Shown here one piece after another: positions 30,342 to 32,465 of a stretch of 32,465 nt of DNA. The translations under genes were made by a program, and so were the position numbers. Source of the DNA: Pseudomonadota bacterium (lineage in GTDB: Bacteria > Cyanobacteriota > Vampirovibrionia > Obscuribacterales > Obscuribacteraceae); NCBI GenBank assembly GCA_021324135.1, contig JAJPJO010000430.1, positions 1-32,465 on the forward strand, in the 5' to 3' direction. The notes under the pieces are model-generated. The model made no database searches. It saw only the letters and a program-made list of their open reading frames with translations, and had not been told where the DNA came from. The number at the start of each line of letters is the position of its first letter. The stretch's first letter is position 1.

Positions 30342-32462
30342 ATGCAATCTGTAAAGGAAAGGAATCCCTCGGTGACTGCCAGTACGACCAAACTAGAGAA
30401 TCTTCGCAACATGGGCATTGCCGCGCACATCGATGCCGGCAAGACGACTTGCACTGAGCGAATTCTCTTCTATTCCGGCCTTATCCACCGGATGGGAGAG
30501 GTGCACGAGGGCACCAGTGTCACCGATTGGATGGAGCAAGAGCGCGAGCGCGGCATCACAATCACTGCCGCCGCCATTACTTCTCAATGGAAGGACAAAC
30601 GCATCAACTTGATCGATACGCCCGGACACGTCGACTTCACAGTCGAGGTCGAGCGCTCGATGCGTGTTCTGGATGGCGTTGTGATCGTGCTTTGCGCAGT
30701 CGCCGGCGTTCAGCCCCAGACGCTCACGGTCTGGAAACAAGCTAACCGCTACGAGGTACCGCGTTTGGTGCTGGTCAATAAGATGGACCGCTCGGGCGCC
30801 GACTTTTTCCGCGTCGTTAAGCAAGTCCAAACCCAGTTGCCCGGTCAAGTTTCAACATGGGCAAACGCTCATCCAATCCAAATTCCGATCGGATCTGAAA
30901 ATCAATTCATCGGCATCATCGATCTGATTGACCGCAAAGCGATCTTTTATGAAGAAGATGATGCGCTCGGCCGCAAAATCTCAGAAGGCGCCATCCCCGG
31001 CGATCTGCAGGACGAAGCCGAGGAATGGCGACATAAGCTTGAAGAAGCAATCGTCGAAACGAGCGACGAGCTCATGAGCAAGTACATGGAAGGCGAAGAG
31101 ATTACCGCCGATGATCTGAAGAAAGCTCTGCGACCGGCAGTTTGCGAAGGGAAGATTATCCCCATACTCTGCGCATCGGCATTCAAAAACAAAGGTGTGC
31201 AGCCGCTTCTCGACGCCATCGTCGATTATCTGCCGTCGCCGGTTGAAGCAAAACCGATCAAAGGCATATTGCCGAACGGCGAGGAAGCGATCAGACGCAG
31301 TGATGAAGAAGAGCCTTTTGCTGCTCTTGCATTTAAGGTTATGAACGACCCATTCGTCGGCAAGCTCACATTCGTGCGAGTCTACAGCGGCAAACTCACC
31401 GCCGGCTCGTACGTGATGAACAGCACCAAGAATAAGCGCGAGCGCATCGGCCGACTGGTGCAGTTGCAAGCCGATCAGCGAACCGACGTTCAAGAAGCCA
31501 GCGCCGGTGACATCGTTGCCGTCGTCGGCTTGAAAGACACCACCACCGGTGACACTCTTTGCGACGATCGCAAACCGATCGTTCTTGAATCGATGAACTT
31601 CCCGAACCCGGTTATTTCCGTCGCCATCGAGCCTAAGACGAAAGCCGACAACGACAAGCTCGGCATTTCGCTGGGCAGGCTGGCCGAGGAAGATCCGACT
31701 TTCGTCGTTCGCGTCGATCAGGAAACCGGTCAAACCTTGATCTCCGGTATGGGCGAACTGCACCTGGAAATCATCGTAGACAGACTCTTGCGCGAATTCA
31801 AAGTGCAAGCCAACGTCGGCAAGCCGCAAGTCGCTTACCGCGAAACCGTCAAGGGAACGGCCAAAGCTCAGGGCAAATTCGTCCGTCAAACCGGCGGTCG
31901 CGGTCAATACGGCGATTGTACGATTACAATCGAGCCGCTTGAAGCTGGAAAAGGATTTGAATTCGTCAACAAGATCGTCGGCGGCGTCATTCCGAAGGAA
32001 TACATTCCGGCTGTTGAGAAAGGCATTGTTGAAGCGATGTTCGGCGGCGTTCTGGCCGGCTACCCGGTCATCGATTTGCGTGTCACCTTGATCGACGGCT
32101 CGTTCCACCCAGTCGATTCATCTGAAATGGCATTCCGAATCGCCGGCTCGATGGCCTTTAAAGAGGCATTCATGAAGGCTAAGCCGATTCTGCTCGAACC
32201 GATCATGAAGGTTGAGATCGAAGTTCCTGAAGACTACATGGGTGATGTGATAGCCGATCTTTCCGGACGCAGAGGTCGTGTGGAAGGCATGGATACAATC
32301 GATCATCTATCCAGAGTCAGAGCTGTCGTTCCGTTGTCCGATATGTTCGGCTATGCAACCGACATTCGCAACAAGACACGTGGACAAGGTACATTCGTGA
32401 TGGAGTTCCTCCGCTACGAAGAAGTGCCACCATCCATGGCGCAAGCGATCATCAATCCGTAG
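30342..32462 (+). CDS. fusA: Translation elongation factor G
   Basis: 706 residues, complete; the stop is at 32460-32462, three bases before the window edge. G1 AHIDAGKTT (28-36), switch [12 protein letters not shown] (70-80), G3 DTPGH (92-96, His96 the GTPase His), G4 NKMD (146-149) and G5 CASAF (about 279). Domains II-V follow, including the domain III segment [13 protein letters not shown], domain [27 protein letters not shown] and the terminal domain V (RGRVEGMD). It has an extra ~14-residue N-terminus ([14 protein letters not shown]) compared with common EF-G. AAGGA lies 7 nt before the ATG. It drives translocation of tRNA and mRNA and helps recycle ribosomes. The P-loop reads TTCTERIL where TTTTERIL is more common. 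It may have its own promoter in the long gap upstream. tuf is expected next, outside the window. Confidence 0.98.
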   Translation: MQSVKERNPSVTASTTKLENLRNMGIAAHIDAGKTTCTERILFYSGLIHRMGEVHEGTSVTDWMEQERERGITITAAAITSQWKDKRINLIDTPGHVDFTVEVERSMRVLDGVVIVLCAVAGVQPQTLTVWKQANRYEVPRLVLVNKMDRSGADFFRVVKQVQTQLPGQVSTWANAHPIQIPIGSENQFIGIIDLIDRKAIFYEEDDALGRKISEGAIPGDLQDEAEEWRHKLEEAIVETSDELMSKYMEGEEITADDLKKALRPAVCEGKIIPILCASAFKNKGVQPLLDAIVDYLPSPVEAKPIKGILPNGEEAIRRSDEEEPFAALAFKVMNDPFVGKLTFVRVYSGKLTAGSYVMNSTKNKRERIGRLVQLQADQRTDVQEASAGDIVAVVGLKDTTTGDTLCDDRKPIVLESMNFPNPVISVAIEPKTKADNDKLGISLGRLAEEDPTFVVRVDQETGQTLISGMGELHLEIIVDRLLREFKVQANVGKPQVAYRETVKGTAKAQGKFVRQTGGRGQYGDCTITIEPLEAGKGFEFVNKIVGGVIPKEYIPAVEKGIVEAMFGGVLAGYPVIDLRVTLIDGSFHPVDSSEMAFRIAGSMAFKEAFMKAKPILLEPIMKVEIEVPEDYMGDVIADLSGRRGRVEGMDTIDHLSRVRAVVPLSDMFGYATDIRNKTRGQGTFVMEFLRYEEVPPSMAQAIINP

Positions 32463-32465
32463 GGC

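Noticed and set aside
30981-32108. 375-codon ORF on the minus strand
   Set aside because: Wholly antisense to fusA; no recognisable domain.
1-32465. tRNA, rRNA, tmRNA, CRISPR or transposon
   Set aside because: I looked for tRNA T-arm signatures, a tmRNA near smpB, regular repeat-spacer arrays and transposase motifs and found none. A covariance search (tRNAscan-SE, Infernal) would settle the RNA part.

Overview
The window is one bacterial chromosomal segment of moderate G+C. It carries tightly packed genes on both strands, no tRNA or rRNA that I can see, and no CRISPR array, transposase or phage gene. It ends in the str ribosomal operon (rpsL, rpsG, fusA). It also has smpB, a primary-type sigma-70 gene, a PPK2 polyphosphate kinase, a polyprenyl synthetase and several membrane or secreted proteins with long disordered segments. 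No photosynthesis genes are present. From this mix, and from the cyanobacteria-like IRLPVHV segment of the sigma factor, my best guess is a non-photosynthetic relative of Cyanobacteria (Melainabacteria/Vampirovibrionia, for example Obscuribacterales). That placement is inference and would need a ribosomal-protein or EF-G tree.

Left part (1-6842). A low-complexity protein runs off the left edge on the minus strand. Next come a Fur-family regulator and a MerC-type membrane protein, possibly a metal-response pair. A poorly coding stretch (about 2.3-3.6 kb) holds small or doubtful ORFs and short repeats. It is followed by a TPR-like protein, a Lys/Thr/Ala-rich DUF2934 protein with its own terminator, and a 562-residue protein with a disordered N-terminal two thirds and a Yip1-like membrane domain.

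Middle part (6843-17033). A divergent, solitary HypD-like iron-sulfur protein and a sigma-70 factor lie on the minus strand, separated by a strong hairpin terminator. After a 0.6-kb non-coding gap come a secreted Cys-phosphatase, a small helical protein, an oligopeptide-type ABC ATPase, a bifunctional NAD(P)HX epimerase/dehydratase (NnrE-NnrD) and PPK2. Convergent to PPK2 are two overlapping peptidase S66 (LD-carboxypeptidase) genes. One keeps the Ser-Glu-His triad and the other has lost Ser and His.

Right part (17034-32465). An acyl-CoA dehydrogenase, a two-TM membrane protein, a polyprenyl synthetase and a divergent PAP2 phosphatase form a probable operon with an isoprenoid or membrane-lipid theme. 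Next are a protein with two tandem ribbon-helix-helix-like repeats and a proline-rich tail, a TPR membrane protein, and an ATP-grasp enzyme of unknown substrate. A large secreted GHL10-type glycosidase lies just downstream of smpB, followed by a tandem-GNAT protein and the str operon. The rpsG-fusA gap is unusually long (540 nt) and contains a perfect inverted repeat.

The most noteworthy items are the HypD-like protein with altered active-site motifs but intact Fe-S ligands, the active/degenerate S66 pair, the duplicated RHH protein, the rpsG-fusA gap, and a 14-bp motif (CACCACTGGCGGTG) found three times exactly and twice in variant form. I see no clear signature of a defence island or other wholly new multi-gene system.
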